Numbered from the stretch's first letter, positions 11,101-19,309 are shown. The stretch: DNA of 64,000 bases from Microbacterium sp. cf046 (GCF_900114345.1 NZ_FOZJ01000003.1:186001-250000), one strand, 5' to 3'. Numbers and translations are program-made. The notes: generated by a model not told the origin, from the sequence alone.

Positions 11101-11256
11101 GCGACGATCGAGGTCGACGCCTCGGCGAACGGCAGGATCGACATCGTGCTGCCGAAGCTCTCGCGCGGCATCCACCTGCTCCGCACCTCGTTCGAGGGCG
11201 CCGACGGGTGGAAGGACTCGCGCTCGCAGTACCCGGTGCCCGTCGTGATCTACTGA
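5194..11256 (+). CDS. Secreted bifunctional alpha-amylase/pullulanase (amylopullulanase)
   Basis: A 2020-residue extracellular starch debranching enzyme. Start GTG 5194 is chosen because it begins a Sec signal peptide (basic RARR, hydrophobic stretch, cleavage near PAIA-A). Layout: X25-type carbohydrate module (43-142); GH13 amylase (166-710) with nucleophile D420 in GFRID, acid E454 in FGEV and D524 in FLGNHD; Ig/FN3-like linker (about 720-818); X25 modules 2 and 3 (839-940, 939-1040); pullulanase N-domain and CBM48 (about 1050-1250); GH13_14 pullulanase with NWGYDP, D1517 in GFRFD, E1554 in GEGWNF and D1684 in VDAHD; C-terminal Ig-like domain (1923-2020). Both catalytic sites look intact. 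There is no LPXTG or C-terminal membrane anchor, so the enzyme is probably released. Its last 7 bp overlap the convergent ABC gene. Confidence 0.92.
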   Translation: MSKSTPARARRVIASLVSAALVLAGAVALPALTPQPAIAADRTFALVGNLQNELGCADDWKPECAETELAATDIAGVYAKEFTVPAGTYEYKVAVNDSWAENYGADGVLDGLNIPLTIAGPATLRFVFDDNTKRVGLEATELAEGYTAEDDALVAAPVRQPGSAEQFYFVMTDRFANGDTANDSGGLIGDRMVTGLDPTDKGFYQGGDLAGLRSQLDYIEGLGTTAIWLTPSFKNRPVQGEGENASAGYHGYWITDFTQIDPHLGTNAELEALIADAHARGIKVYFDIITNHTADVIDYAEDQYTYVDQATSPYTDASGTPFDPAEYAGTGTFPTLDPATSFPYTPVIADADADLKVPAWLNDPTLYHNRGDSTWAGESVTYGDFVGLDDLMTEHPTVVDGFVDVYEDWVDLGIDGFRIDTAKHVNFEFWEQWSTEVLDYAHSHDKPDFFMFGEVYDADPAKLSPYVRDTDMNSVLDFTFQSQATAYAKGGSAEQLQALFAGDEMYTTPDSSATALPTFLGNHDMGRIGYFLAGADSLQRDELAHELMYLTRGQPVVYYGDEQGFAGSGGDKDARQSMFATQTAEYANQPLVTGEQLDSVDRYDTSAPLYEHIADLSDLRASHPALRTGAQIERYVDDGPGVYAFSRVDRDERIEYLVATNNATTDKTVSIPTLTDDAAFAPLYGDGQAFTTDAAGLGSVTVPALSSVVFTADGPVTAPAEAGAPSLTLPEEGAGLSGLAPVEAEIANSWAETSFAFRVVGDDEWTALGTAEDTTPRVFHDVTDLAAGTLIEYRAVSTDAAGHRSAASTYASVGNRVNVNVPEVPEDPVEPEPQETTPYEFVSVPGSFNQEAGCPDDWQPGCAAVQMAQIDGIWTMTLDDLAAGSYEYKIATEKKWDENYGAGGVLNGPNIVLVHDGGPITFFFDPRTKNIRSTADGPVITLAGSFQSELGCTGGDNDGDWLPSCLAAMMFDRNADGVFQFTTDDLPSGSYEVKVTHGRSWDENYGAGGAPNGPNISFTASAGTVVAFLYDIETHVLTVQASDPPLSGIGELRAHWIDADTIAWPADLGSSSAGVSWQLYASPDASLAVADGAVTGADPIDLSVIDGGLTAAQKEAFPALASYIALRVEGQDTAALVKAQLAVAQRNGDTLTGFTGVQLPGVLDDLYAAALEDLTLGVAFKGSKPTFRLWAPTARAATLLTWDAGATGAAQRHEATWDAASGTWSVAGKAALKGDEYRWEVVVYAPSTGEIETNSVTDPYSIALTPNSERSVAIDLADKAFRPKAWEKTGAPVIDQQVDRAIYELHIRDFSITDETVPEAERGTYTAFTRTGSAGMRQLAQLADAGINTVHLLPSFDIATIEENRAAQAVPGCDLASSGPASAEQQACINAIRDADGFNWGYDPFHFSVPEGSYAVDANGGARVAEFRSMVGALHQTGLQVVLDEVFNHTAESGQGERSVLDKVVPGYYQRLNAAGAVETSTCCQNVATEHAAAQKLMVDSVVTWARGYKVDGFRFDLMGHHSKENMLAIRAALDALTVKKDGVDGSAISLYGEGWNFGEVANNALFEQATQGQLGGTGIGTFNDRLRDGVHGGSPVDGSSTFEQGFGTGLGTDPNGSAVDPADRTLGEQTDLVKLGLAGNLRDFEFEASDGTLKSGAEVDYNGSPAGYADQPDEVINYVDAHDNETLYDLSVFKLPTDTSMADRVRMNTVSLATVTLSQSVSFWHAGTELLRSKSLDRNSYNSGDWFNRIDWTGQESTFGSGLPMQADNGVKWPIMAPLLADPALKPGASDISSAESSALDLLRVRSEVDLLRLGSADLIEQKVSFPNGGTDADPGVIVMVIDDLIGEDVDPALEGALVVFNASPEPTTQTVAGLADRAFALTPALANGSDPVVKTTTWDAATGAVTVPARSVAVLVDVQDVDTSVAAAPNKVLAKAGTTVKVAGRVTAADGSAPVGTVTVTDGRTVLATIEVDASANGRIDIVLPKLSRGIHLLRTSFEGADGWKDSRSQYPVPVVIY

Positions 11257-12146
11257 CCGGAATCGCCTCGCGGTGCACCGTGCTCCTGGGCGCGGTGCAC
11301 CTCGACGTGATCCGACTCCAGCTCCAGCCGCACGAGGCCGCTCATCCGCAGCCGGGTGAGGTAATCCTGCGGCAGCTGCAGCCGGCCGACACGGTCCAGC
11401 ACTGCGTACTCGCGGGCGATGTGACGCTGCACGCCGTCGTCGTCGGTGTGCACGGAGCGCAGCACCTCGGTCGATGTGCGTCCGTCGCGGATCTGCACCG
11501 TGCGACGAACGTGCCCCGAGACGGTCTCGTCGTGGGTGACGATCAGCACCGTGACGCCGATGTTCTCGTTCACTTCGCGGAGCACTTCGAGGATCTCGGC
11601 GGACGACTCGTCGTCGAGCTCGCCCGTGGGCTCGTCGGCGAGCAGCACGCGGGGCGCGTTCGCAAGCGCGACGGCGATCGCCGCGCGCTGGCGCTGACCG
11701 CCGGACAGCTCGGCGGGGGTGCGGGTGCGCAGCTCCGCGAGGCCGAGCACATCCAGGAGCCCGTCGACGCGCTGCGCCCGCTGCGCGCGTGGCGCGCCTG
11801 CGACCGACAGCGCCATCGTGATGTTCTCCGCGACCGTGAGGAACGGGACGAGATTGCGCTCGGTCTGCTGGAAGACGAAGCCGACGGTCTCGCGCCGGTA
11901 CTGCGTGCGCTCGCGGCCGCGCATCGTGAGCAGATCGTGGCCGTCGACGGTCGCCGAACCGGCGGTGGGCGTGTCCAGACCCGACAGGATCGTCAGCAGC
12001 GTGGACTTGCCGGAGCCGGACGCGCCGACGATCGCGGTGAGTTCACCCGCGTCGATCTCGAGGTTCAGCCCCTGCAGCGCCTGGACCTCCACGCCCTCCG
12101 AGGAGAAGATGCGCACGAGGTCGGTGCAGGTGATCTGAGCGGTCAT
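11250..12146 (-). CDS. ABC transporter ATP-binding protein (MacB/LolD type) with AbrB-like C-terminal extension
   Basis: ATPase of a MacB/FtsX-type exporter, 298 residues. Walker A GASGSGKST at 41-49, Q-loop at 93-94, signature LSGGQ at 147-151, Walker B VLLADEP at 167-173 and switch His205 are intact. The family normally ends near residue 225; this one continues about 70 residues. Residues 247-284 (EYAVLDRVGRLQLPQDYLTR, then VRLELESDHVEVHR) resemble a SpoVT/AbrB swapped-hairpin half. ATG 12146 overlaps the TGA of the upstream permease (ATGA), so the two are translationally coupled. The longer frame upstream is a shadow of the permease. Confidence 0.92.
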   Translation of the reverse strand: MTAQITCTDLVRIFSSEGVEVQALQGLNLEIDAGELTAIVGASGSGKSTLLTILSGLDTPTAGSATVDGHDLLTMRGRERTQYRRETVGFVFQQTERNLVPFLTVAENITMALSVAGAPRAQRAQRVDGLLDVLGLAELRTRTPAELSGGQRQRAAIAVALANAPRVLLADEPTGELDDESSAEILEVLREVNENIGVTVLIVTHDETVSGHVRRTVQIRDGRTSTEVLRSVHTDDDGVQRHIAREYAVLDRVGRLQLPQDYLTRLRMSGLVRLELESDHVEVHRAQEHGAPRGDSGQ

Positions 12147-14284
12147 TCCAGCCCCATTCTGAGGGATGCCGCCGGCGATCGGCGCCGGGCGATCGCCGCA
12201 GCGACGAGCGCAGCGACGGTCACTGCGGCGGCGGTGACCAGGACGATCGCCGTCGTCGCGAGCGCGTCGACGCGTGGAACCGAAGGCTCGGCACCCACGA
12301 ACGCGGGCAGATCGATCGCCGCGACCACGACGAACACCTCCACGAGCCCGAGCGCCACAGCCGCCACGGTCGCGACGAGGGCGACGGGTGCCAGCTCCCA
12401 CGCGACCACGCCGCGCAGCTGCGCGGTCGAGAACCCGAGCACGCGGAGGATGCCGATCACGCCGTCGCGCTGCCGAGTGGTCGCCACGACGCCGAGGACC
12501 ACCGCGGTCAGGCAGAGGACGAGCGTGACCACGACGGCCAGCCCGAGCAGCGCGAAGACGGCCGCCACCAGGGGGTGGCCGGCATCCAGCGGCGGGATCT
12601 CCCGCCGGGTCGCCTCCACCGACTGGGAAAGGGCGCGGCGGAGCGTGCTCGCGGTCCCGAGCGAGAACACCGCGACCGAGATCCCCACGATCAGCGCGAA
12701 TGCGGTTGCGAATCCCAGGGTCGGCGCCCGCGCCGCTCTCGCGCTGCCCACCGAGGACACGGCGCTGCGACTCCGACGCGACGACCGCTGGACCGCTCGC
12801 ATCAGGAGCGGATAGATCCGCAGGACTCCGAGGGTCCCTGCGGCCGCGACCAGCAGCGGGGCCGCGGCGAGCAGGGGGTCGAGCCCGGAGCCGGAGGCGA
12901 CGACACCGCGGCGCGCCAGGAGGACGACGGATGCCGCGGCGGCACCGACCACGATCAGCTCGAGGACCCACCGGTACGCTGCTGCGGGGGAGCGCCCGGC
13001 GAACTGCGGTCGAGGCGCGGACGCTGCGAGCAGCAGAGGGAACGCCGCCAGCACCACGACCACTGCAGGCCAGATCTCGATGGGCGATCGTCCGCCGTAC
13101 GCTCCGGCGAAGAGGGCGACCGCGACGCCCGCACCGATCGCAGCGGAGGGAATCGCGATGAGGAGGCCCTCCAGAAGCATGGCGACTCGCAGCTGAGTGC
13201 CGGTGGCGCCGCGCACGCGCGCGAGACCGAGGGTCACCGCCCGGCGCTGGGCGATCGTGCGTGCCGCCAGGGCGAGCACGGCCAGCACCACGCCGAGCGG
13301 CCCGGCGACGAGCAGCGCCATGAGCGCGGTCGCTACCTCGACGCGCTGCCGGATCGCATCGAGGTCGGAGGCGAGGATCGATGAGAACACGACGAACTCC
13401 CCGGTCGGCAGAACCTCGCCGGTGGCGCTGATCTGACGAACCTGCTGGGCGAGCTCGGGTGCGTCGGCGGCCGTCAGCTCCGCCGTCTTGAGCGGGTACC
13501 ACGCCTCTATGCGGGCTCCGGCGAAGGTCTCGGCGAGGCCCGCGATCGAACCGGGGTCGACGAGCCCGTCGGCGGCGAGCAGCTTCCGTCCGTCATCCGC
13601 GCGACGCTCCACCGCACCGGCGAGCGTGGCCTCGTGCTGCCAGAAGGGGTCGTCGGCGTCGGTTGGCTCATACAGCGCCGCGACGCGCACCGGCGCGACG
13701 CCGAAGTCCAGGACGTCGCCGACCGCGATGCCCATCTCCTGGGCCGCTGCCGCCGAGAGGGCGATCTCGATCGCGTCGGACGACGGCTGCGCGACGTCGT
13801 CGTCACCGGTCCAGGCGGCGGGCGGGCTCCCGTCGGTGATCTCGATCAGATCCCGCCACTCCGGACTCACCGCGAGGCCCAGTTCCAGCCCCACCACGCC
13901 CGGGGTCGACCCTCGGATCTGCGCCGACTCGCGATCGGTCAGCGCCGCCCACTGCGGCGTCTCGAGCAGGGTGGTCAGAGGCGGACCCAGGGCGGCAGGT
14001 GCCCGCTCGATCGTATCGGTGATCGTGGCGAGGGCGTCGCCGGTCGAGCCGCGGCGCGCCGACGGATGGCCGAACGTCCCGCTCGCGGTCAGGTCTCGGC
14101 GGACGGCGGGGAAACCGTCGAGGGTATGCCGGAGCTCCGCAGTCGCAAGGCTCGCCAGAGCCGCCGGTGCCGCGGTCACGAGGAGGGAGGCCATCGCGAT
14201 GACGAAGGCCGCGAGCGCGATCAGGGGTGCGTCCGCTCGAGCCTGCCGCACCATCAGGCCCGCGGCGCTCCGGCGCTCCCGCAT
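12143..14284 (-). CDS. FtsX-like ABC transporter permease, second subunit
   Basis: A 713-residue integral membrane permease. An N-terminal membrane helix (about 17-45) is followed by a large extracytoplasmic domain, then a cluster of hydrophobic segments typical of FtsX/MacB permeases, a second periplasmic-side region and three more helices at the C-terminus (AVFALLGLAVVVTLVLCLTA and following). Start ATG 14284 is used; GTG 14290 is equally possible and would overlap the TGA of the upstream permease as GTGA. The ATPase follows with an ATGA overlap. Substrate unknown; the family includes macrolide, lipoprotein and peptide exporters. Confidence 0.85.
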   Translation of the reverse strand: MRERRSAAGLMVRQARADAPLIALAAFVIAMASLLVTAAPAALASLATAELRHTLDGFPAVRRDLTASGTFGHPSARRGSTGDALATITDTIERAPAALGPPLTTLLETPQWAALTDRESAQIRGSTPGVVGLELGLAVSPEWRDLIEITDGSPPAAWTGDDDVAQPSSDAIEIALSAAAAQEMGIAVGDVLDFGVAPVRVAALYEPTDADDPFWQHEATLAGAVERRADDGRKLLAADGLVDPGSIAGLAETFAGARIEAWYPLKTAELTAADAPELAQQVRQISATGEVLPTGEFVVFSSILASDLDAIRQRVEVATALMALLVAGPLGVVLAVLALAARTIAQRRAVTLGLARVRGATGTQLRVAMLLEGLLIAIPSAAIGAGVAVALFAGAYGGRSPIEIWPAVVVVLAAFPLLLAASAPRPQFAGRSPAAAYRWVLELIVVGAAAASVVLLARRGVVASGSGLDPLLAAAPLLVAAAGTLGVLRIYPLLMRAVQRSSRRSRSAVSSVGSARAARAPTLGFATAFALIVGISVAVFSLGTASTLRRALSQSVEATRREIPPLDAGHPLVAAVFALLGLAVVVTLVLCLTAVVLGVVATTRQRDGVIGILRVLGFSTAQLRGVVAWELAPVALVATVAAVALGLVEVFVVVAAIDLPAFVGAEPSVPRVDALATTAIVLVTAAAVTVAALVAAAIARRRSPAASLRMGLE

Positions 14285-14286
14285 CC

Positions 14287-17280
14287 TCACGTCGACCCCT
14301 CCGGCGCGATGCCGCGGGCGGCCGAGCGGGCCACGACCGCGCTGTAGCCCGCGATGATCGCGAACAGGATGACGCCCAGGAGTGCGGTCGCCGCCGCGGC
14401 CCCCGCCAGATCGAGGTGCACAGCCGTCGTGACGGCGGAGTTCGGCCTGGGCACGGCCGCTCGCGCCAAGGTCGCGACGACCAGCAGGACCACGGCGAGA
14501 CCGGCGATCGCTCCGGCGGCGATCGCCCACACCTCGACGATCGCGAGCTCGCGGCGACGCAGCGCAGACTGCGCGCGGGGCGGCAGACCCAGTGCGCGCA
14601 GAACCGCGACCTCTGGGCGCCGCTCCCGCAGCTGCATCGCGCACGCCGCGATGAGTCCCGCGATGGCGAGCGCCGCACAGGCCAGCGCGGCAAGCCACAG
14701 AGCCATCGGGCCGGCGGCGAGCATCGCGCGATCCGGCCCCTCGCCCACCGCGTGGACGGTGACCGAAGCAGGAAGGATGCCGCGCACCGCGCTCGCGGCG
14801 GCCTCGAGGTCGCCGCGAGCACCCACCCACACCACGGAGTCCGCTCGCGGCTGCGCGTCGCCCGCGAGGTGCGCGGCGTCCACGAGTGCCGCATCGATCA
14901 GGATTCCAGAGGACTCGTCAGCCCCGGGGATCGCGGCGACGATGTCCGCGACGGAGGTCTGGATCGGCATGTCGTCGACCTCGAGGGTCAGTGGTGCGCC
15001 GACCCGGGTGCCGAGTCGCTCGGCGAGCGGTTCGGACAGGACGACCGCACCGACCGGCGGAGGCGGCAGGAAGCGCGCGAGTGTGCCCGCCTCGGCCGCC
15101 GTCGCCGGCCCGCCGCGCGTGCCCGGCGGCGTCACCGGCAGACCGTTGCGGAACACCGCGGTCGAGTCGGGAAGCATGCCGAGCGCTCCGGCATCCGTCT
15201 CGATCGATGTGACGATCAGACGGCCCGGGATGTCGGCATCCGTCGATGCGGGGGTGACGTCCACCGCGGCGAGACGCCACGGTGCCGTCCCCGCGGGGAG
15301 CGGTGCGGTGCCGACCAGTCCGTCCGAGGTGGGCGTGGTCTCCAGACTCACGTCGCGGAGGCGTCCGGCTGCGTCCGAAAGCCACACCGAGATCGCGGCC
15401 GAGTCCGCCCCGGCCAGCGACACGGAGATCGATGTCGCATCCTCCGGCAGCAGCGAATCCTGGTCCGGGGCGATCGCCGTCGCGAGGGCGGCGGGGTCGA
15501 CGGTGCCGTCGCCGGTCAGCCCGAGCTCGGCGACGGCACCGGCGGCAGCTCCGACGAGGCGGGCGTGCTCGCCGCCGATCAGGACGTCATCCAGTCGGAT
15601 CGGAGCGACGAGCCTGTTCTGCGCCGCCACGGCGTCCAGATCTGCGTCGGTCAACCCGCCCGAGGGGCCGGACAGGCTGAGCGCCGCACCGAAGCGCAGC
15701 TCCTGCGACTGGCTGAACGCGCCCGCCCAGGTCGCGCCGAAGCCGGCCGCGACGATGAGCTGCCCGACGGCGAGTCCGACCATCACGATGGGGACCGCTG
15801 CCGATTCGGCGCGGCGCGCCACCCCGCGCACCGCGAGCACGGTCACGGGTCCCGCGCCCCTGGCGGCGGGTGCCTCCGCGGCCTGGGCGAGCAGCGGGAA
15901 CACGAACAGTGCGGCCAGCACGATCGCGGCGAGGATCAGTGCAGGGGCGACCAGCGTGATCGGGTCGATCCCGGCGCGCCCGGTTCGGTCTGTCGTGATC
16001 GGTCCGCTCGTGAGCAGCTGCCATGTGCAGACGATCGCTGCGGCCGCGACGAGCGCGAGCACGCCGGCCGCCGTGGAGCGTGCGGCGCGTTCGCGCCGCT
16101 GCCCGCGTGCGGACGTCGCGGCGACCGAGCCTGCCGACCCAGCCGTGCGCAGGGCGAATGCGCCCGCCGAGATCGCGACCGCGACCAGCCCCGCGCCGGC
16201 GCCCGCGATGAGCGCGGCTCGCGAGGCATCGGGCAACTGCCCGAGCGCGACGACGGTCACCAGCGTGCCGAGTGCTGCGCCGACCGCCACGACGGCTGCA
16301 GCCTCGCCTGCGGTGGTGGCGGCGAGTCTGCCCGGCGTCGCACCGCGCGCCCACAGCAGCGAGGTCTCCGCGGCGCGGGTTCGAGCGAGCAGGCCGGCCA
16401 GCTCCCAGATCGCGAGCGCGGCGATCGCTCCGAGCACGACCAGGGCGAGCGGGCTCGCGATCTGCAGCGCGGCCACGAGCGTCTGGCTCTCGCGGGCGGC
16501 CAGGAGGAATCGGCCGGTGAGACTCGGAACGCCGAGCCCGGCAGCGCGGAAGGCCGCCGGCATCGTGTCCCACGCGGCATCGGCGGCTGCGAGATCCGCC
16601 GGGGCCAGCCGGCCGATCTCGGGGATGATCGTCCATTTGACCTGTGGCGTGATGCCGAGTTCGTTCCACACCGCGGTGTCGACGATGATCGGCCCGATCG
16701 AGCGGTCGCTGCTCCCGGTGGTCCAGAGCGGATCGCCCATCCAGTGGGGCGAGTCCGGATCATTGACGCGCCACGTCCCCACGATCGTGAGCTCGACCTC
16801 ATCGTCGAGCACCACCGTGTCGCCGATCCCGACGCCGAGCGCTGCCGCGGCATCCGCCTGCATCGTCGCCTGCGACGCGTCGCTCGCCCACTCACCGTCT
16901 GCGAGCGTCGCCGCCGAGTCGATGTCGGCCGCTTCGGCGATGCCGACCGATGTGCGGCCACCGTCGCTCGCGACCGCGCTCACCGATTCGACCGTGCGCA
17001 CGATCGAGAGCGGGATGCTGCGCCCGGAGCCATCGCGGAACGAGTCCTGGATCGTCGCGGTCGCGGCCCGATCCTGCTCGGCCGCCGCGCCGGTCTCGGA
17101 TCCGGCGGCGAGCGGCAGCGCTGCACGAAGGGCGAGTTCGGCACCGGGCACGGCCTCGAGCACGGTCCGGACCCCGGTCGTGGCTGCCGAGGACAGCAGC
17201 CCGACGATGCCCGCTGCCGTGCCCACCGCCACCGTGGCGACGATCATGAGCCCCGCGAAGAGCCCGGCACGCTGCCGCAT
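14287..17280 (-). CDS. FtsX-like ABC transporter permease, first subunit
   Basis: Large permease of about 997 residues with an N-terminal membrane anchor (LFAGLMIVATVAVGTAAGIVG), a long extracytoplasmic domain, two FtsX-like membrane blocks and three C-terminal helices. Start is uncertain: ATG 17280 is used, but the best ribosome site (GAGGGGAGG on the minus strand near 17310) is placed for a CTG at 17298, and TTG 17370 lies in the promoter/terminator zone and is unlikely. It heads a three-gene minus-strand operon with the second permease and the ATPase, all overlapping by a few bases, so all three probably form one exporter. Confidence 0.83.
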   Translation of the reverse strand: MRQRAGLFAGLMIVATVAVGTAAGIVGLLSSAATTGVRTVLEAVPGAELALRAALPLAAGSETGAAAEQDRAATATIQDSFRDGSGRSIPLSIVRTVESVSAVASDGGRTSVGIAEAADIDSAATLADGEWASDASQATMQADAAAALGVGIGDTVVLDDEVELTIVGTWRVNDPDSPHWMGDPLWTTGSSDRSIGPIIVDTAVWNELGITPQVKWTIIPEIGRLAPADLAAADAAWDTMPAAFRAAGLGVPSLTGRFLLAARESQTLVAALQIASPLALVVLGAIAALAIWELAGLLARTRAAETSLLWARGATPGRLAATTAGEAAAVVAVGAALGTLVTVVALGQLPDASRAALIAGAGAGLVAVAISAGAFALRTAGSAGSVAATSARGQRRERAARSTAAGVLALVAAAAIVCTWQLLTSGPITTDRTGRAGIDPITLVAPALILAAIVLAALFVFPLLAQAAEAPAARGAGPVTVLAVRGVARRAESAAVPIVMVGLAVGQLIVAAGFGATWAGAFSQSQELRFGAALSLSGPSGGLTDADLDAVAAQNRLVAPIRLDDVLIGGEHARLVGAAAGAVAELGLTGDGTVDPAALATAIAPDQDSLLPEDATSISVSLAGADSAAISVWLSDAAGRLRDVSLETTPTSDGLVGTAPLPAGTAPWRLAAVDVTPASTDADIPGRLIVTSIETDAGALGMLPDSTAVFRNGLPVTPPGTRGGPATAAEAGTLARFLPPPPVGAVVLSEPLAERLGTRVGAPLTLEVDDMPIQTSVADIVAAIPGADESSGILIDAALVDAAHLAGDAQPRADSVVWVGARGDLEAAASAVRGILPASVTVHAVGEGPDRAMLAAGPMALWLAALACAALAIAGLIAACAMQLRERRPEVAVLRALGLPPRAQSALRRRELAIVEVWAIAAGAIAGLAVVLLVVATLARAAVPRPNSAVTTAVHLDLAGAAAATALLGVILFAIIAGYSAVVARSAARGIAPEGST

Positions 17281-17342
17281 GCGCAGGAGGGTGAACAGGT
17301 CAGCCTCCCCTCGGCGGACGCGCGGCTTCGCGCGGTGTAATG

Positions 17343-17370
17343 ACAATATGCCCGCGATCCGGGGAAACAA
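17343..17370 (-). promoter_or_regulatory. Putative promoter of the permease-permease-ATPase operon
   Basis: On the minus strand TTGTTT, a 16-bp spacer and TATTGT. It would start transcription near 17336, giving a leader of about 40-55 nt with the GAGGGGAGG ribosome site inside. The -35 hexamer overlaps the T-rich tail of the preceding terminator. Confidence 0.35.
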
Positions 17371-17371
17371 G

Positions 17372-17412
17372 GAGCGGCCCCCACCCGGACCAGATCCCGG
17401 TGGAGGCCGCTC
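17372..17412 (-). terminator. Intrinsic terminator of the choice-of-anchor I gene
   Basis: Hairpin with arms starting GAGCGGCC and ending GGCCGCTC; the 14-15 bp stem has one mismatch and a short loop. On the minus strand it is followed by CCTTGTTTCC, a modest T-rich tail. It lies 30 bp beyond the stop codon at 17443. Confidence 0.7.
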
Positions 17413-17442
17413 TCGTCGCGGCGGAACGCCGCGGGCTTTGCG

Positions 17443-19185
17443 CTACGGCGCGAGTGCCGTCGTGATCGAGAACAGCGTCGTCGTCCCCGACACTTCGTTC
17501 GCCACGGCCAGCAGCGGCGCCCCGGTCGGCGATGAGGCCGCGGGAATGAACGCGAGCCCTTCCGGTCCCAGGTCGCCGGCCCCCGACAGGACCGCCTCCG
17601 GGTCATCGGCATCCTCGACAGAGACCGAGAAGTCGCGGTTGTTGATGTAGGTGACGAAGCGGGACGCGGTCGGTTCGGTGATGTCGAAGACGGCCACACC
17701 GCCCACGCGCTCGAACCCGATGAATGCGTAGGTGCGTCCCTCGATCTGCCCGATCGTGAGGTTCTCCGGTTCGGGACCCTTGTCGTCGCTGCGCCCTTCC
17801 GGGCCCGACGCGGTGTGGTTCGAGTTGAAGAAGGCGGGCTCGGCCGCATGGGTGATCTGCTCGAACGCATCGCCCGAGTCGAACACCTGCACTCCGCCGG
17901 TCGTCCAGATCGAGAATGAGCGCCCGCCGAACGCGTAGAGCTCGTCGTAGCAGCCGCGCGTCTCGTCCAGACCGAGCTCGCGGGTGACGTTCAGGCGACC
18001 GAGGTCGCCGTCCTTCGTGAGCGCGGCGAGCGGGCTGTCGGCGCAGATCGGGGCGACCCCGCTCTTGCCGAGATCCTTCACCCGCACGGGCTCGACGTAG
18101 TCGCCCCACTCCCTCGCGTCGCCCTCATTCGCCGTGACGAGATAGGTCTTGTCGCCGGCCGTGTACGCATTGATCCCATCGGGCATGTACACGCCGTGCA
18201 GATCCGGGTAGGTGCGGATCTGGAACGTCGGTGCGCCGTTCGGGTCCCGGTCACTCGCGTCGATCCCGTTGCTGGCGACGCTCAGGTCCTTGAATCCGAG
18301 GGGGTTGATCGCGGTGACGGTCGCCTTCTTCAGGTCGATGACCGCGATCGCGTTCGCCTCCTGGAGTGCTGCGTAGGCGGTCCCGCCGTCGATCGCGATG
18401 TACTCCGGCTCGAGATTGCGGCTCACCGGGAGGTCGGCGCCGTGCGGCGCGGGTCCGAAGACGCGGACGTCCGCTGCGAGGGTTTTCGAGCCGCCCGCTT
18501 CGAACGCGTGGAAGTCGGCCGTGCGGACCTCCTTCTGCGTCGGGATCTTCGGCTTCTTGTCGAGTTTCGCCTTCTTGGGCAGGTTCACGATGGAGATCGA
18601 TCCTTCGGGGTCGACCGAGAAATCGTCGGCCGGCTCGCCCTCGTTCGCGACGACGGCGTATGCCCCGTCGGCGGAGATCGAGACCATGTCCGGCAGCGCA
18701 CCCACCGTGACCTCGCCGAGCACCGCGGAACCCGCATCCGCCGCGTTCGCGTCGAAGAACACCAGGTGTCCTGCATCGGTCTTGACCGGCGCCTCGAACG
18801 CGATGATGCCCAGGCCGTCCGCGCGCACCGCGACCGAGTTCGCGACGCCGTCCGACCTGATGGCGAACTCCTGCGCGATCGCTGCGGGGTCGGAGGAGTC
18901 GAGGACGCTCACCGAGCCGGCGAGGGCGTTCACGACGAACAGCCGGTCCTGATAGGCGGCGACGATCTCGGCGGCCGATTCGTCGAAGACGCCTGTCTCG
19001 AACGTGCCGAGCGGGCTGAGCGCGAGTGCCGCGTCGGAGGCGGAGTAGGTGATCGGGTCGGAGACGACGGCGGCGGATGCAGCACCGAGCGGTGCGATCG
19101 CGAGGGCGCAGGCGGCGGCGGTGGCGGCGGCGATCGGAACGGCACGGCGACGCGTTGTGCGCCGTGCGGGGAAGAGCGAAGGCAT
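17443..19185 (-). CDS. Secreted choice-of-anchor I family beta-propeller protein
   Basis: A 580-residue exported protein. ATG 19185 is preceded by AGAGGA and starts a signal peptide: basic RRTTRRR, then a hydrophobic Ala-rich core with cleavage near SAA. The mature part shows repeated propeller-like blades (DRLFVVNALAGSVSVLD, DGAYAVVANEGEP, GGTAYAALQEANAIAVIDL, KTYLVTANEGDAREW), the pattern of the choice-of-anchor I family, often found with extracellular phosphatases or nucleases. No cell-wall anchor is visible at the C-terminus. The substrate or ligand is unknown. It is transcribed alone, with a terminator after it and a divergent acyl-CoA dehydrogenase before it. Confidence 0.85.
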   Translation of the reverse strand: MPSLFPARRTTRRRAVPIAAATAAACALAIAPLGAASAAVVSDPITYSASDAALALSPLGTFETGVFDESAAEIVAAYQDRLFVVNALAGSVSVLDSSDPAAIAQEFAIRSDGVANSVAVRADGLGIIAFEAPVKTDAGHLVFFDANAADAGSAVLGEVTVGALPDMVSISADGAYAVVANEGEPADDFSVDPEGSISIVNLPKKAKLDKKPKIPTQKEVRTADFHAFEAGGSKTLAADVRVFGPAPHGADLPVSRNLEPEYIAIDGGTAYAALQEANAIAVIDLKKATVTAINPLGFKDLSVASNGIDASDRDPNGAPTFQIRTYPDLHGVYMPDGINAYTAGDKTYLVTANEGDAREWGDYVEPVRVKDLGKSGVAPICADSPLAALTKDGDLGRLNVTRELGLDETRGCYDELYAFGGRSFSIWTTGGVQVFDSGDAFEQITHAAEPAFFNSNHTASGPEGRSDDKGPEPENLTIGQIEGRTYAFIGFERVGGVAVFDITEPTASRFVTYINNRDFSVSVEDADDPEAVLSGAGDLGPEGLAFIPAASSPTGAPLLAVANEVSGTTTLFSITTALAP

Positions 19186-19303
19186 CGGTGTCCTCTGTGG
19201 GGGGAAGGATGCGCGCGGTCGCGCGCGCGATCCTTTCGTACCGAGCCAGGGTGAAGACGGGGTGAACACCATTCGAACGGTCGAACTCGTGGGATTCCTC
19301 GCA

Positions 19304-19309
19304 TATACT
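19304..19309 (+). promoter_or_regulatory. Putative -10 element TATACT for the acyl-CoA dehydrogenase operon
   Basis: TATACT lies 57 bp before ATG 19367, giving a leader of about 50 nt with a GAGAGGAG ribosome site. The -35 is weak. CGAAC is repeated just upstream (CGAACGGTCGAAC), a possible operator. Confidence 0.35.

Noticed and set aside
9705..12815. 1036-codon plus-strand frame across the end of the amylopullulanase and the ABC ATPase
   Set aside because: Arg-rich out-of-frame translation of one gene and antisense of another.
14227..17650. Plus-strand open frames of over 1000 codons opposite the permease genes
   Set aside because: They mirror real FtsX-type permeases in a high-GC genome, are Arg/Ser/Ala-rich and have no recognisable motif.
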